Below, in pieces: positions 7,687 to 15,786 of a stretch of 64,000 nt of DNA. Position 1 is the stretch's first letter. Every line of letters starts with the position of its first letter. The notes beneath the pieces were generated by a model. The model saw only the letters and a list, made by a program, of their open reading frames with translations, was not told the DNA's origin and did no database searches. Origin of the DNA: Panacagrimonas sp052386745 (GTDB taxonomy: Bacteria; Pseudomonadota; Gammaproteobacteria; Nevskiales; Nevskiaceae); NCBI GenBank assembly GCA_052386745.1, contig JBQTJW010000016.1:1-64000 (forward strand), in the 5' to 3' direction. Position numbers and translations under genes: made by a program.

Positions 7687-8237
7687 CGCGGCTCGAAGAT
7701 GCCATGCAGGTCCGCGCGCAGGCCGATTGCCTGCATGACGCCGCCGCCGTGGCGCACGCCTTCGATTCGCTCGCCGGGGCGGTGACGCGCGATTACGCCG
7801 GGCGCAACCCGCTGCTGCTGTGCGTGATGAATGGCGGGCTGTATCCCACGGCGGAACTGTCGCGCCGTCTCGACTTCGCCTTCGAGCAGGATTACCTGCA
7901 CGCCACGCGCTACCGCGGCGCCACGCAGGGCGGCGGGCTGGTGTGGAAGCGCCAGCCGGACGCGCAGCTGATCGAGGGCCGCGAGGTGCTGGTGATCGAC
8001 GACATCCTCGACGAAGGCCACACCCTGGTCGCCATCCGCCGCGCGCTGACCGAATTCCGCCCGCAGAGCCTGCGCGTGGTGGTGCTGGTGGAGAAGCTGC
8101 ACCAGCGCCGCGCGCCCGCCGCACACGCGGAGTACGTGGGCCTGGCGGTGGAGGACCGCTACGTGTTCGGCTGCGGCATGGACTACAAGGAATACTGGCG
8201 CCAGCTCACGGGCATCTACGCCGTGAAAGGCGCATGA
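7683..8237 (+). CDS. hpt: hypoxanthine-guanine phosphoribosyltransferase
   Basis: Purine salvage enzyme of 184 residues that makes IMP/GMP from a base and PRPP. Seen: LLCVMNGGLYPTAELSRRL (pyrophosphate loop region), the 13-residue PRPP motif VLVIDDILDEGHT, LVEKLHQRR, and YVGLAVEDRYVFGCGMDYKE typical of HPRT. It overlaps nagZ and the following phosphorylase by 4 bases on each side. Placed before a methylthio-nucleoside phosphorylase that can release hypoxanthine, it likely recycles that base. Confidence 0.93.
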   Translation: MTRLEDAMQVRAQADCLHDAAAVAHAFDSLAGAVTRDYAGRNPLLLCVMNGGLYPTAELSRRLDFAFEQDYLHATRYRGATQGGGLVWKRQPDAQLIEGREVLVIDDILDEGHTLVAIRRALTEFRPQSLRVVVLVEKLHQRRAPAAHAEYVGLAVEDRYVFGCGMDYKEYWRQLTGIYAVKGA

Positions 8238-8983
8238 CGACCCTGGCCGTCATCGGTGGCACCGGCATGAACCAGTGGCCGGGACTCATCATTGAATCGC
8301 AGCGCGCCGTCGGCACGCCGTACGGTCCGCCGTCCGCGCCGCTCGTGTCCGGCACGGTGGGCGGGCACCCTGCCCTGTTCCTGGCAAGGCACGGCGAAGG
8401 GCACAGGATTCCGCCGCACAAAATCAACTACCGCGCCAACCTGTGGGCGCTCAAGGACGCGGGCGTGGGCAAGGTGGTGGCCATCGCTGCGGTGGGCGCC
8501 ATTTCGGACTGGTTCGCGCCTGGCGAGGTCGCGCTGCCGCTGGATTTCATCGACTACACCTGGGGCCGCGAGCACACCTATTCCGACGGCAGCGAAGGCT
8601 CCGAGCTCCACCACGTGGAGCTCACCCATCCCTACACGCCCGCGCTGCACGAGGCCCTGGCCGCCGCCGCGCGCGCGGCCGGCATCATCGTGAGCGGTGC
8701 CGGCGTGATGGGCGTCATGCAGGGGCCGCGGCTGGAGACGCCGGCCGAAATCGCCCGCCTGAAACGAGACGGCTGCGACATGGTGGGCATGACCGGCATG
8801 CCGGAAGCCGCGCTCGCCGCCGAACTGGGACTGGACTACGCCTGCCTGGCCGTGTCGGTGAATTGGGCCGCGGGCATCGGCAGCGGCGGCATCCACGACG
8901 AGATCCGCCAGAGCATCGAGCGCGGCATGGACAAGGTGCAGGCGACGCTGGCTCGTTTTCTGGCGGGCTGCGGCGGCGAGTGA
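8234..8983 (+). CDS. mtnP: S-methyl-5'-thioinosine/methylthioadenosine phosphorylase
   Basis: Phosphorylase of the PNP/MTAP family, 249 residues, cleaving methylthio-nucleosides from polyamine and quorum-signal synthesis. Seen: AVIGGTGMNQWPG, LARHGEGHRIPPHKINYRAN, DFIDYTWGREHTYSD, GVMQGPRLETPAEI, DMVGMTGMPEAALAAELGL and SVNWAAGIG. The Pseudomonas relative beside nagZ is a methylthioinosine phosphorylase, and an adjacent hypoxanthine salvage gene fits that specificity. Methylthioadenosine as substrate cannot be excluded from sequence. Confidence 0.92.
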   Translation: MTTLAVIGGTGMNQWPGLIIESQRAVGTPYGPPSAPLVSGTVGGHPALFLARHGEGHRIPPHKINYRANLWALKDAGVGKVVAIAAVGAISDWFAPGEVALPLDFIDYTWGREHTYSDGSEGSELHHVELTHPYTPALHEALAAAARAAGIIVSGAGVMGVMQGPRLETPAEIARLKRDGCDMVGMTGMPEAALAAELGLDYACLAVSVNWAAGIGSGGIHDEIRQSIERGMDKVQATLARFLAGCGGE

Positions 8984-8991
8984 CTTATCCG

Positions 8992-9022
8992 GCGCGCGGC
9001 GGGCAGCCACTGCCCCGCGCGC
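8992..9022. terminator. GC-rich hairpin between convergent mtnP and der
   Basis: Two stem segments with a 2-base bulge: GCGCGCG and GGGCAG on the left pair with CTGCCC and CGCGCGC on the right, around a short loop. It lies 8 bases after the mtnP stop and 31 bases before the der stop. No T-run follows on either strand, so it may act as a bidirectional block or only stabilise mRNA ends. Confidence 0.4.
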
Positions 9023-9052
9023 ATCGAGCGGAGTGCCAGGCTTGACCCGGCT

Positions 9053-10447
9053 TCAGTTGCTGCCCCAGCGATGAATGGCGCGCTTGCGCTTCTTCACCTG
9101 CCGCGGGGTAAGTTCGTTCTTCTTGTCCTTGAACGGGTTGTCGCCGGTCTTGAACGCCACCTGCAGTGGCACGCCCTTGAGCTTGAAAGCGGCGCGGAAT
9201 TCGTTGGCAAGGTAGCGGCGATAGGCCACCGGCAGCTTCTCGGTCTGGTTGCCGTGGACCAGGATCCTGGGCGGATTGCGCCCGGCCTGGTGCGCGTAGC
9301 GCAGCTTGATGCGGCGACCAAGCACCGCCGGCGGGCTGTGCGCGTCCACGGCGCGCTCGAGAATGCGCGTGAGTTCCGGCGTGGGCATCTCGATGGTGGC
9401 GCCCTCGAAGGCCTGCTGCACGTCGATCATCAGCTCGCCCAGCCCGGAACCATGCTTGGCCGCGATGAAGTGCACCGGCACGTAGTCCAGGTACGGCATC
9501 TTCAGCGTGACCTGGTAGCGCACCTGCTCGCGCTCGTCCGGCGCCAGGTGGTCCCACTTGTTCACCGCCAGCACCATGGCGCGGCCGCGTTCGGCCACCA
9601 GGCCCATGAGCCGCGCGTCCTGCTCGCCGATGTCGTTCTGCGCGTCCACCACCACCACCACCACGTGCGCCTGTTCCACCGCGAGCAGGGTCTTGATGAT
9701 GGAGAACTTCTCGATGACTTCCTCGATGCGCGAGCGACGCCGCACGCCGGCGGTATCGATCAGCACGAAGGGCTTGCCGTCGTAGTCGAACGGCACGCGG
9801 ATGGCGTCGCGCGTGGTGCCCGGCTGGTCCGCCGCCACCACGCGCTCCTCGCCGATCAGCCGGTTGACCAGCGTGGACTTGCCCACGTTGGGCCGGCCGA
9901 CGATGGCCACGCGCACCTCGTCGTCGGTCTGCGGCAGGTCGCTGGGCGCAACGTCGGCTAGCAGTTCGCGCAGCAGCGCGGCGATGCCGTCACCGTGCTG
10001 CGCGGAAACCGGGATGGGCTCGCCCAGCCCCAGCGCGTAGAAGTCGCCCGCCGCGGCCGGCTTGTTCAGGCCCTCGGCCTTGTTCACCAGCAGCGTCACC
10101 GGCTTGCCGGTCTTGCGCAGCAGCTTGGCGATTTCGGCGTCCGAACCGTGGCGGCCGGCCTGGGCGTCGGTCAGGAACAGGATGTGGGTGGCGTCTTCCA
10201 GCGCAATCTGCGCCTGGTCCTCGGCCAGCGCCGCGAGCGGGTCGGCGGACTCGGGCATGAGGCCGCCAGTGTCCACCACCACGAAACGCCGTTCCTCGAA
10301 GCTGCCATAACCGTACTGGCGGTCGCGCGTCAAGCCGGGAAAATCGGCCACCAGCGCGTCGCGCGTGCCGGTGAGGCGGTTGAAGAGGGTGGACTTGCCG
10401 ACGTTCGGCCGCCCCACGAGGACAACGACGGGCAGGCTGATGGACAT
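9053..10447 (-). CDS. der: ribosome-assembly GTPase Der (EngA)
   Basis: Tandem-domain GTPase acting in 50S ribosome assembly, 464 residues. Seen: two P-loops GRPNVGKST (about 12-20 and 184-192); switch II motifs DTGG and DTAG; G4 motifs NKAE (first domain) and NKWD (second domain); and a C-terminal KH-like domain rich in Lys/Arg ending KKRKRAIHRWGSN. The first G4 has Glu in place of the classical Asp. Last gene of the leftward conserved block; 132 bases separate it from bamB. Confidence 0.97.
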   Translation of the reverse strand: MSISLPVVVLVGRPNVGKSTLFNRLTGTRDALVADFPGLTRDRQYGYGSFEERRFVVVDTGGLMPESADPLAALAEDQAQIALEDATHILFLTDAQAGRHGSDAEIAKLLRKTGKPVTLLVNKAEGLNKPAAAGDFYALGLGEPIPVSAQHGDGIAALLRELLADVAPSDLPQTDDEVRVAIVGRPNVGKSTLVNRLIGEERVVAADQPGTTRDAIRVPFDYDGKPFVLIDTAGVRRRSRIEEVIEKFSIIKTLLAVEQAHVVVVVVDAQNDIGEQDARLMGLVAERGRAMVLAVNKWDHLAPDEREQVRYQVTLKMPYLDYVPVHFIAAKHGSGLGELMIDVQQAFEGATIEMPTPELTRILERAVDAHSPPAVLGRRIKLRYAHQAGRNPPRILVHGNQTEKLPVAYRRYLANEFRAAFKLKGVPLQVAFKTGDNPFKDKKNELTPRQVKKRKRAIHRWGSN

Positions 10448-10510
10448 GGTTCGGCTCTACAGGTGATCGGCGCCGGACTTCCGCGGCCGGGGTCCGGCTC
10501 CGGAAGAACG

Positions 10511-10567
10511 CAAGCCCGGCGCGGGCTTGAAAACGATTCCGGCGCCGTTCCAGTGAAACGGCGCCGG
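10511..10567 (-). terminator. tandem hairpins downstream of bamB
   Basis: On the minus strand, 12 bases after the bamB stop, an 11-base-pair stem CCGGCGCCGTT/AACGGCGCCGG (10539-10549 with 10557-10567, 7-base loop) is followed by AATCGTTTTC. A second 8-base-pair hairpin CAAGCCCG/CGGGCTTG lies at 10511-10529. The short T-run supports intrinsic termination between bamB and der, although read-through to der is possible. Confidence 0.65.
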
Positions 10568-10579
10568 GCGAAACTTGTT

Positions 10580-11743
10580 CTACGACTTGGGCTTGAGCTT
10601 CTCGAACGCGGCGATGCGGCCTACCGAGTTCATCACGTACAGCAGCCCCTCGCCCGCCACCGGCGCGGTCATGATCGGGTCGGACCCCGAGCGCACGCGG
10701 GCGACGATGGCACCGCTCGAAGGATCAATCCAGTGCACGTAGCCTTCCATGTCGCCCACGACGACGTGGCCATCGAAATAGCCCGGCGCCGACAGCCTGC
10801 GATAGAGCAGCGCATCCTGCTTCCAGGCGGCGGCCCCGGTACGCAGGTCCAGCGCCCAGACCACCCCACTGTCGTCGGTGACGAACAGCTTGTCCTCTGA
10901 AACGACCATGCCGCTGTAGCTGCGGATGGCGCGACGCCACATGGTCTCGCCCGAACCCATGTTCAGGCAGGCAAGCTCGCCGCCGAAGCTCGCGGCGATG
11001 ACGCAATCGGGGCCATCCACCAGGTCGGCATCCACGTCGGAAAGCCGTTCCAGTTCGGTGCGGCCGGTGGGCACCGCCACGGGCTGTTCCCAAAGCGCCT
11101 TGCCGTCCGAAAGCCGGAGCCCGGCAACGCGGCCGTTGTCCATGCCAATGAGCACGCGCCCGTCCACCACCAGCGGCGCCGAACCGCCCCTGAGAATCAG
11201 GCTGGGGACGGCACGATCGAAGCTCCAGACGCGCTCGCCCTCGGCGGCGCTGAGGCCGAACACGCGCCCGTCGATCGAACGGGCCACCACCACGTCACCG
11301 TCCGCCACCGGCGGGCTGAGTACCTCGCTGGACATGGCGCGACGCCAGCGTTCCGAGCCGTCGGCGCGCTTGAGCGAGATCACCTCGGCGTCGAGCGTCC
11401 CGACCACCACCGCATCGCCCGAAACGCTGGGGCCGGAACTGATGCGCGCGCCGGTACTGGTCTTCCACAGCAGCTCGCCCGTGTCACGCGCGTAGGCGAA
11501 CACCCGGCCGTCGATATCGGCGGTATAGAGCGCGTCGGCCTGAACGTTCAGCCGCAGGCCGGAAACGCGCCCCCCGCTGCCATCGCCCGCCTGGACATTC
11601 CACGACTTGACGGGCTTCAGGTCGTAGTTGGCGATGTCCTGCAGCTTGGCGGGCTCGCGGACCGAGGCTTTGTTGGAGCCGCAAGCCGCAAGGGCCGCGA
11701 CGAGGCCAACGCACAGCAGGGTGTTGCGCAAGGGGTGGTTCAT
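10580..11743 (-). CDS. bamB: outer membrane protein assembly factor BamB
   Basis: Lipoprotein of the BAM complex, which inserts beta-barrel proteins into the outer membrane; 387 residues. Seen: a signal with lipobox LAAC (MNHPLRNTLLCVGLVAALAACGSN) and repeated PQQ-like propeller blades with recurring motifs such as G.VFAYARDTGELLWK, GRVFGLSAAEGERVWSF, GRVAGLRLSDGKALWE and GVVWALDLRTGAAAWK. The start overlaps the yfgM stop by 4 bases. Confidence 0.95.
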   Translation of the reverse strand: MNHPLRNTLLCVGLVAALAACGSNKASVREPAKLQDIANYDLKPVKSWNVQAGDGSGGRVSGLRLNVQADALYTADIDGRVFAYARDTGELLWKTSTGARISSGPSVSGDAVVVGTLDAEVISLKRADGSERWRRAMSSEVLSPPVADGDVVVARSIDGRVFGLSAAEGERVWSFDRAVPSLILRGGSAPLVVDGRVLIGMDNGRVAGLRLSDGKALWEQPVAVPTGRTELERLSDVDADLVDGPDCVIAASFGGELACLNMGSGETMWRRAIRSYSGMVVSEDKLFVTDDSGVVWALDLRTGAAAWKQDALLYRRLSAPGYFDGHVVVGDMEGYVHWIDPSSGAIVARVRSGSDPIMTAPVAGEGLLYVMNSVGRIAAFEKLKPKS

Positions 11744-12378
11744 GACTGCGGTGCGGGGGTGAGGTCGTCCAGCTTCATCTGCAACAGGTCGCGGTTGGCG
11801 GCGCCCTCTTCGGTCACTGCCAGGGCTTTTTCGTACGAGTCATGCGCGGCCGCGCCATCGCCCTTGGCCAGCAGGATGTCGCCGCGCAGTTCCTCGCGCA
11901 GGCTCGCGTAGGACGTATCGGAATCATCGAGCTGCTTGAGCGCCTGGTCGGGCTGGCCCTGCGCCAGCAGCACGCGCGCGCGCCGCAGCTTGGCAATGCC
12001 CACCAAGGCCTCGTCGGAAGAATTTGCCACCACCCAATCCAGCCGCTTGCCGGCCTCGTCGAGCTTGTCCTGCTCCACCGCCTTCTGCGCCAGCCACAGG
12101 GCGGCCGATGCGGCGTAGGGGCTGCCGGAGTGGTCCTTGGCCAGGGTGTCGGCGATCTTGCCGGCATCTTCGGCGCGCGAGGCGGTCAGCGCCTTTTTCA
12201 TGTCTTCGTACATCTGCGAGGCCACTTCGGCCTGGCCGTCGCGATGCCGCTTATACGCTTCCCATCCGCCGATGCCGCCGAACCCGATGGCCAGGCCGCC
12301 CACCAGCGCGATCCAGTTCTCCTTCCACCAGGACTTGAGTTTTTCGAGCTCTTCCTCGTCGTCGATATGAGTTGCCAC
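11740..12378 (-). CDS. yfgM: YfgM family TPR-like membrane protein (Sec translocon/BAM-associated)
   Basis: Single-pass inner-membrane protein of 212 residues with a periplasmic tetratricopeptide-like domain. In E. coli the homolog associates with SecYEG and periplasmic chaperones. Seen: an acidic cytoplasmic N-terminus THIDDEEELEKLKSWWKEN, one membrane helix WIALVGGLAIGFGGIGGWEAY, then helical repeats. GTG 12378 was chosen because homologs begin just before this acidic stretch; the open frame extends further upstream without similarity. It lies between hisS and bamB as in other gammaproteobacteria. Confidence 0.9.
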   Translation of the reverse strand: MATHIDDEEELEKLKSWWKENWIALVGGLAIGFGGIGGWEAYKRHRDGQAEVASQMYEDMKKALTASRAEDAGKIADTLAKDHSGSPYAASAALWLAQKAVEQDKLDEAGKRLDWVVANSSDEALVGIAKLRRARVLLAQGQPDQALKQLDDSDTSYASLREELRGDILLAKGDGAAAHDSYEKALAVTEEGAANRDLLQMKLDDLTPAPQS

Positions 12379-12397
12379 GCGCACGCCTTCGTGTTGT

Positions 12398-13678
12398 TCA
12401 GGATGTTGTGGTGGGGAACAGACCCGCCAGGGCGGAAGCCAGTTCCGGGCGGGCAATGGCCGCCTGCGGGCGGTCTTCGCGCAGGAATTTTACGTTAACC
12501 GTGCCACCGGCCGCTTCGTCATCGCCCACGACCAGCGCGATGCGGGCGCCGGAGCGGTCGGCGCGCTTGAACTGCGCGGCCGGTTTGCCGCCGCCGACGT
12601 TCAGGCCAACCCGACCCGTGGGCCCGAGAATGTCGCGCACCTGCTCGGCCAGCGCGATGCCGGCGCGCTCGCCCTGCGCACCGAAGCGGCAGATGTAGAC
12701 GTCGGCTTCCGCGGGTAACACCGCGGTCTGGATTTTCTGGAGCAGCAGGATCAGGCGCTCGACGCCGCAGGCCCAGCCCACGGCCGGCGTGGGCGAGCCG
12801 CCGAGCTGTTCCACCAGGCCGTCGTAGCGGCCGCCGGCGCAGATGGTGCCCTGCGCGCCAAGCTCGGTGGTGATCCACTCGAACACGCCCTTGGTGTAGT
12901 AGTCCAGGCCACGCACCAGCCGCGGGTTCACGTGGTGCTCGATGCCGAGGTCGTCCAGGCCCTGGCGCAGGCCGTCCAGGTGGGCGGCCGATTCCGGGTC
13001 CAGGTGATCGAGGATGCTCGGCGCGTCCTTCACGATGGCCTGCGTGGTCGGCACCTTGGAGTCCAGCACGCGCAGCGGGTTGCTCAGCAGGCGCTTCCTG
13101 GAATCGTCGTCGAGGCTGGATTCGTGGCGCTGCAGGAATTCGATCAGCGCCTGGCGGTAGCGCGCCCGCGTCTCCGGGCCGCCGAGCGAGTTGATCTCCA
13201 GCCGCAGGTCGCGGAAGCCCAGGGCCTTCCACAGCCGCGCCGACATCGCGATGAGTTCCACGTCCACGTCCGGACCGGGAATGCCGTAGGCCTCTACGTC
13301 GAGCTGGTGGAACTGGCGATAGCGGCCGGCCTGCGGCCGCTCGTAGCGAAACACTGGGCCGGCGCACCACACGCGCTGCTGCTGGTTGTGGAACAGGCCG
13401 TGCTCGATGCCCGCGCGCACCAGCCCGGCGGTGAATTCGGGACGCAGCGCAATCTGTTCGCCGCCGCGATCCTCGAAGGCATACATCTCTTTTTCCACCA
13501 CGTCGGTGACCTCGCCCACGGCGCGCTTGAACAGCGCAGTGGATTCGACCAGCGGCACGCGCATCTCGCGGTACGCGTAGGCCTCGAACAGGCGGCGGGC
13601 GGTGTCGAACAGGTGCTGCCACAGCGCCGAGTCGGCCGGCAGCACGTCGTTGAATCCGCGGATGCTTTGCACTCTCAT
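12398..13678 (-). CDS. hisS: histidyl-tRNA synthetase
   Basis: Class II aminoacyl-tRNA synthetase charging tRNA-His, 426 residues. Seen: N-terminal IRGFNDVLPADSALWQ, motif 2 around CAGPVFRYERPQAGRYRQFH, the His-specific RGLDYYTKGVFEW and CAGGRYDGL, motif 3 GWACGVERLILL, and a C-terminal anticodon-binding domain. ATG 13678 gives the family's normal N-terminus. No good ribosome-binding site is visible just upstream, where an inverted repeat begins within 8 bases of the start. Confidence 0.96.
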   Translation of the reverse strand: MRVQSIRGFNDVLPADSALWQHLFDTARRLFEAYAYREMRVPLVESTALFKRAVGEVTDVVEKEMYAFEDRGGEQIALRPEFTAGLVRAGIEHGLFHNQQQRVWCAGPVFRYERPQAGRYRQFHQLDVEAYGIPGPDVDVELIAMSARLWKALGFRDLRLEINSLGGPETRARYRQALIEFLQRHESSLDDDSRKRLLSNPLRVLDSKVPTTQAIVKDAPSILDHLDPESAAHLDGLRQGLDDLGIEHHVNPRLVRGLDYYTKGVFEWITTELGAQGTICAGGRYDGLVEQLGGSPTPAVGWACGVERLILLLQKIQTAVLPAEADVYICRFGAQGERAGIALAEQVRDILGPTGRVGLNVGGGKPAAQFKRADRSGARIALVVGDDEAAGGTVNVKFLREDRPQAAIARPELASALAGLFPTTTS

Positions 13679-13685
13679 GGAGTGT

Positions 13686-13772
13686 GGGAATCGGGAATGG
13701 AGAATCGGGAATCGTGGAAGCAAGAAGCGGTCATGGTTTTGACGATTCCCCATTCCCGATTCCCGATTCCCC
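13686..13772. repeat. xanthomonad-type GGGAATC/GATTCCC inverted repeat between ispG and hisS
   Basis: Left arm 13686-13714 is made of four 7-8-base units close to GGGAATCG; right arm 13743-13772 is the complementary series CGATTCCC-CATTCCC-GATTCCC-GATTCCCC. The arms are separated by 28 bases that include the ispG stop codon. The right arm encodes the last residues of IspG; the left arm ends 8 bases from the hisS start. GATTCCC repeat elements of this kind are common in xanthomonad intergenic DNA. The transcript could fold into a long hairpin in the middle of the operon. Confidence 0.85.
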
Positions 13773-14855
13773 GGACCTCGCGAGCTTCTCCCGGACGAGT
13801 CGCTCCAACACATCCACGAGGTCCGCGTTGTGCGCCTTGTGCCGGATCTCACCGTCCACGTAGATCGAGTTGGGATAGCCGCCGGCCACGCCGATGGCCG
13901 CTTCACGGGATTCGCCGGGGCCGTTCACCACGCAGCCGATGACGGCGAGGTTGATGGGTTCCTCGATGCCCTCGAAGCGCGATTCCAGCTCGTTCACCAC
14001 GCTGATGACGTCGAAGTTCTGGCGCGAGCAACTCGGGCAGGCCACCAGGTTGATGCCGCGCGAGCGCAGGTGCAGGGACTTGAGGATGTCCCAGCCCACC
14101 TTCACCTCCTCCACGGGGTCGGCCGCGAGCGAAACGCGGATGGTGTCGCCGATGCCGGCGGCCAGGATCATGCCCAGGCCGATCGAGGACTTCACCGCCC
14201 CCGCGCGCAGGCCGCCGGCCTCGGTGATGCCCAGGTGCAGCGGCTGGTCGATGAGCTTGGCCAGCTTCAGGTAGGCCTGCACGGTCATGAAAATCTCGCT
14301 GGCCTTGAGCGAGACCTTGAAGTCCTCGAAGTTGTGCTTCTTCAGGATCTCGATGTGCCGCAGCGCCGATTCCACCAGGGCATCGGCGTTCGGCTCGCCG
14401 TATTTCTCCTGGAGCTCGCCTTCCAGCGAGCCGGCATTGACCCCGATGCGGATGGGCACGCCGTGGTGGCGCGCGCAGGCAATCACCTCGGCCACCTTGC
14501 GGTCGCTGCCGATGTTGCCGGGATTGATGCGCAGGCAGTCGGCGCCCATCTCGGCGGCCTTGAGCCCGCACTTGTAGTTGAAGTGGATGTCCGCGATCAG
14601 CGGCACGTAGCCCACTTCCTTCTTGATCTTGCCGAAGGCCTCCGCCGCGGCGATGGTGGGCACCGACACGCGCACGATGTCGGCGCCGGCCTTCACCGCC
14701 GCGCGGATCTGCGCCACGGTGGCCGGCACGTTCTCGGTGTCGGTGTTGGTCATGGTCTGCACCGAGATCGGCGCATCGCCGCCCACCGTCACCCGGCCCA
14801 CGCGGATGCTGCGCGACTTGCGCCGTTCGATCTGGTGCTGGGCTTTCATTGCCAT
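13731..14855 (-). CDS. ispG: 4-hydroxy-3-methylbut-2-enyl-diphosphate synthase
   Basis: Iron-sulfur enzyme of the MEP isoprenoid pathway that converts MEcPP to HMBPP; 374 residues with start ATG 14855 after a GAGAGG site. Seen: the N-terminal TIM-barrel part (VGGDAPISVQTMTNTDT, LIADIHFNY, LRINPGNIG) and the cluster ligands CPSC and GC in NLAVIGCVVNGPGE. The last about 12 residues (ESGIGNGESSKP) come from the inverted repeat, so the natural C-terminus was replaced or extended by it. Confidence 0.96.
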   Translation of the reverse strand: MAMKAQHQIERRKSRSIRVGRVTVGGDAPISVQTMTNTDTENVPATVAQIRAAVKAGADIVRVSVPTIAAAEAFGKIKKEVGYVPLIADIHFNYKCGLKAAEMGADCLRINPGNIGSDRKVAEVIACARHHGVPIRIGVNAGSLEGELQEKYGEPNADALVESALRHIEILKKHNFEDFKVSLKASEIFMTVQAYLKLAKLIDQPLHLGITEAGGLRAGAVKSSIGLGMILAAGIGDTIRVSLAADPVEEVKVGWDILKSLHLRSRGINLVACPSCSRQNFDVISVVNELESRFEGIEEPINLAVIGCVVNGPGESREAAIGVAGGYPNSIYVDGEIRHKAHNADLVDVLERLVREKLARSGESGIGNGESSKP

Positions 14856-14865
14856 GGCAAACCTC

Positions 14866-15786
14866 TCACTTGCCCGTCGCGGGCAGGGTGAACCGTGCGG
14901 CCGAATTGGTCTTGGCAAACGGCAGGATATCCACCGGCTTGCCGGCGAACTCCACCGACACCGCCGCGGCGTTGCCAATCACCACCGAGTACGGCAGTTG
15001 CCCGACCAGCGTCTTGCGTTCGCCGGCAGAGATCACGCCCGACAGCAGCGAGCGGCCGCTGGCATCTTCCACGCGCGCAAACGAAATGGAATTGAACAGC
15101 AGCACCAGGCGCTTGCCCGCCTGGGCGCTGGCGGCCGCGGAATCGGCCGGCGAACGCGCCGTGGTTTCTGCCCGCGGTGCGGGCGCAGCCGGTGTCGCAG
15201 CCGGTGGCACAACCCGTTCGGGTGCGGCTGCGCGATCTGCGGATGGTGTGGCGGTGGCAGGCCCGGGGGCTTGCGGAGCGGGCGCAGGAGCGGGCTCGTT
15301 GACGACCGCCGGGGCGAGCGGATCGATCACCGTCACCGTGGGTGCCGGCTCCGTCTTGGGGCTGGTCCCTCCCCAGATCCAGATGCCGAACACCAGCAGG
15401 GCAAGAATCGGCAGGGCGGCATAGACCAGTCGGCTGATCCCGGCGCCGGCATGGGACGCCCCTCGCCCGCCCCCTCCACTCAGCCCGAGGCGCGCCAGCG
15501 AAGGCTTGTCGGGCGCGGTGTAGAGCGCGTCGTAGGCAGCTACCAGCGGCTTGTCGGCAATGCCCAGCACCAGGGCGCACTTGCGGTAATAGCCGCGCGC
15601 GTACACCGGCTCCAGCATCTGGTCGAAGGCGTCTTTCTCCATGGCCTCCAGCGTGTTGCGCGCGATGCGGGTGCGCGACGCCAGGGCGTCGATCGACATT
15701 CCGATCTTCACGCGCGCGGCCTTGATGACCGCGCCGGGACTCTCGGGGATGGCAGGTGAAGGACCAGGGGTGTAGGCGTCGTTCAT
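14866..15786 (-). CDS. rodZ: RodZ-like helix-turn-helix cell-shape protein
   Basis: Bitopic membrane protein of 306 residues that links MreB filaments to the cell-wall machinery. Seen: an N-terminal HTH_25 domain at about 18-90 (IKAARVKIGMSIDALASRTR, LEAMEKDAFDQMLEPVYARG, YRKCALVLG), a membrane helix at about 120-140 (LVYAALPILALLVFGIWIW), a Pro/Ala-rich linker, and a C-terminal DUF4115-type domain (RLVLLFNSISFARVEDASGR, GERKTLVGQLPYSVVIGNA). Its start overlaps the pilW stop by 4 bases. This position between pilW and ispG is the usual one. Confidence 0.92.
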   Translation of the reverse strand: MNDAYTPGPSPAIPESPGAVIKAARVKIGMSIDALASRTRIARNTLEAMEKDAFDQMLEPVYARGYYRKCALVLGIADKPLVAAYDALYTAPDKPSLARLGLSGGGGRGASHAGAGISRLVYAALPILALLVFGIWIWGGTSPKTEPAPTVTVIDPLAPAVVNEPAPAPAPQAPGPATATPSADRAAAPERVVPPAATPAAPAPRAETTARSPADSAAASAQAGKRLVLLFNSISFARVEDASGRSLLSGVISAGERKTLVGQLPYSVVIGNAAAVSVEFAGKPVDILPFAKTNSAARFTLPATGK

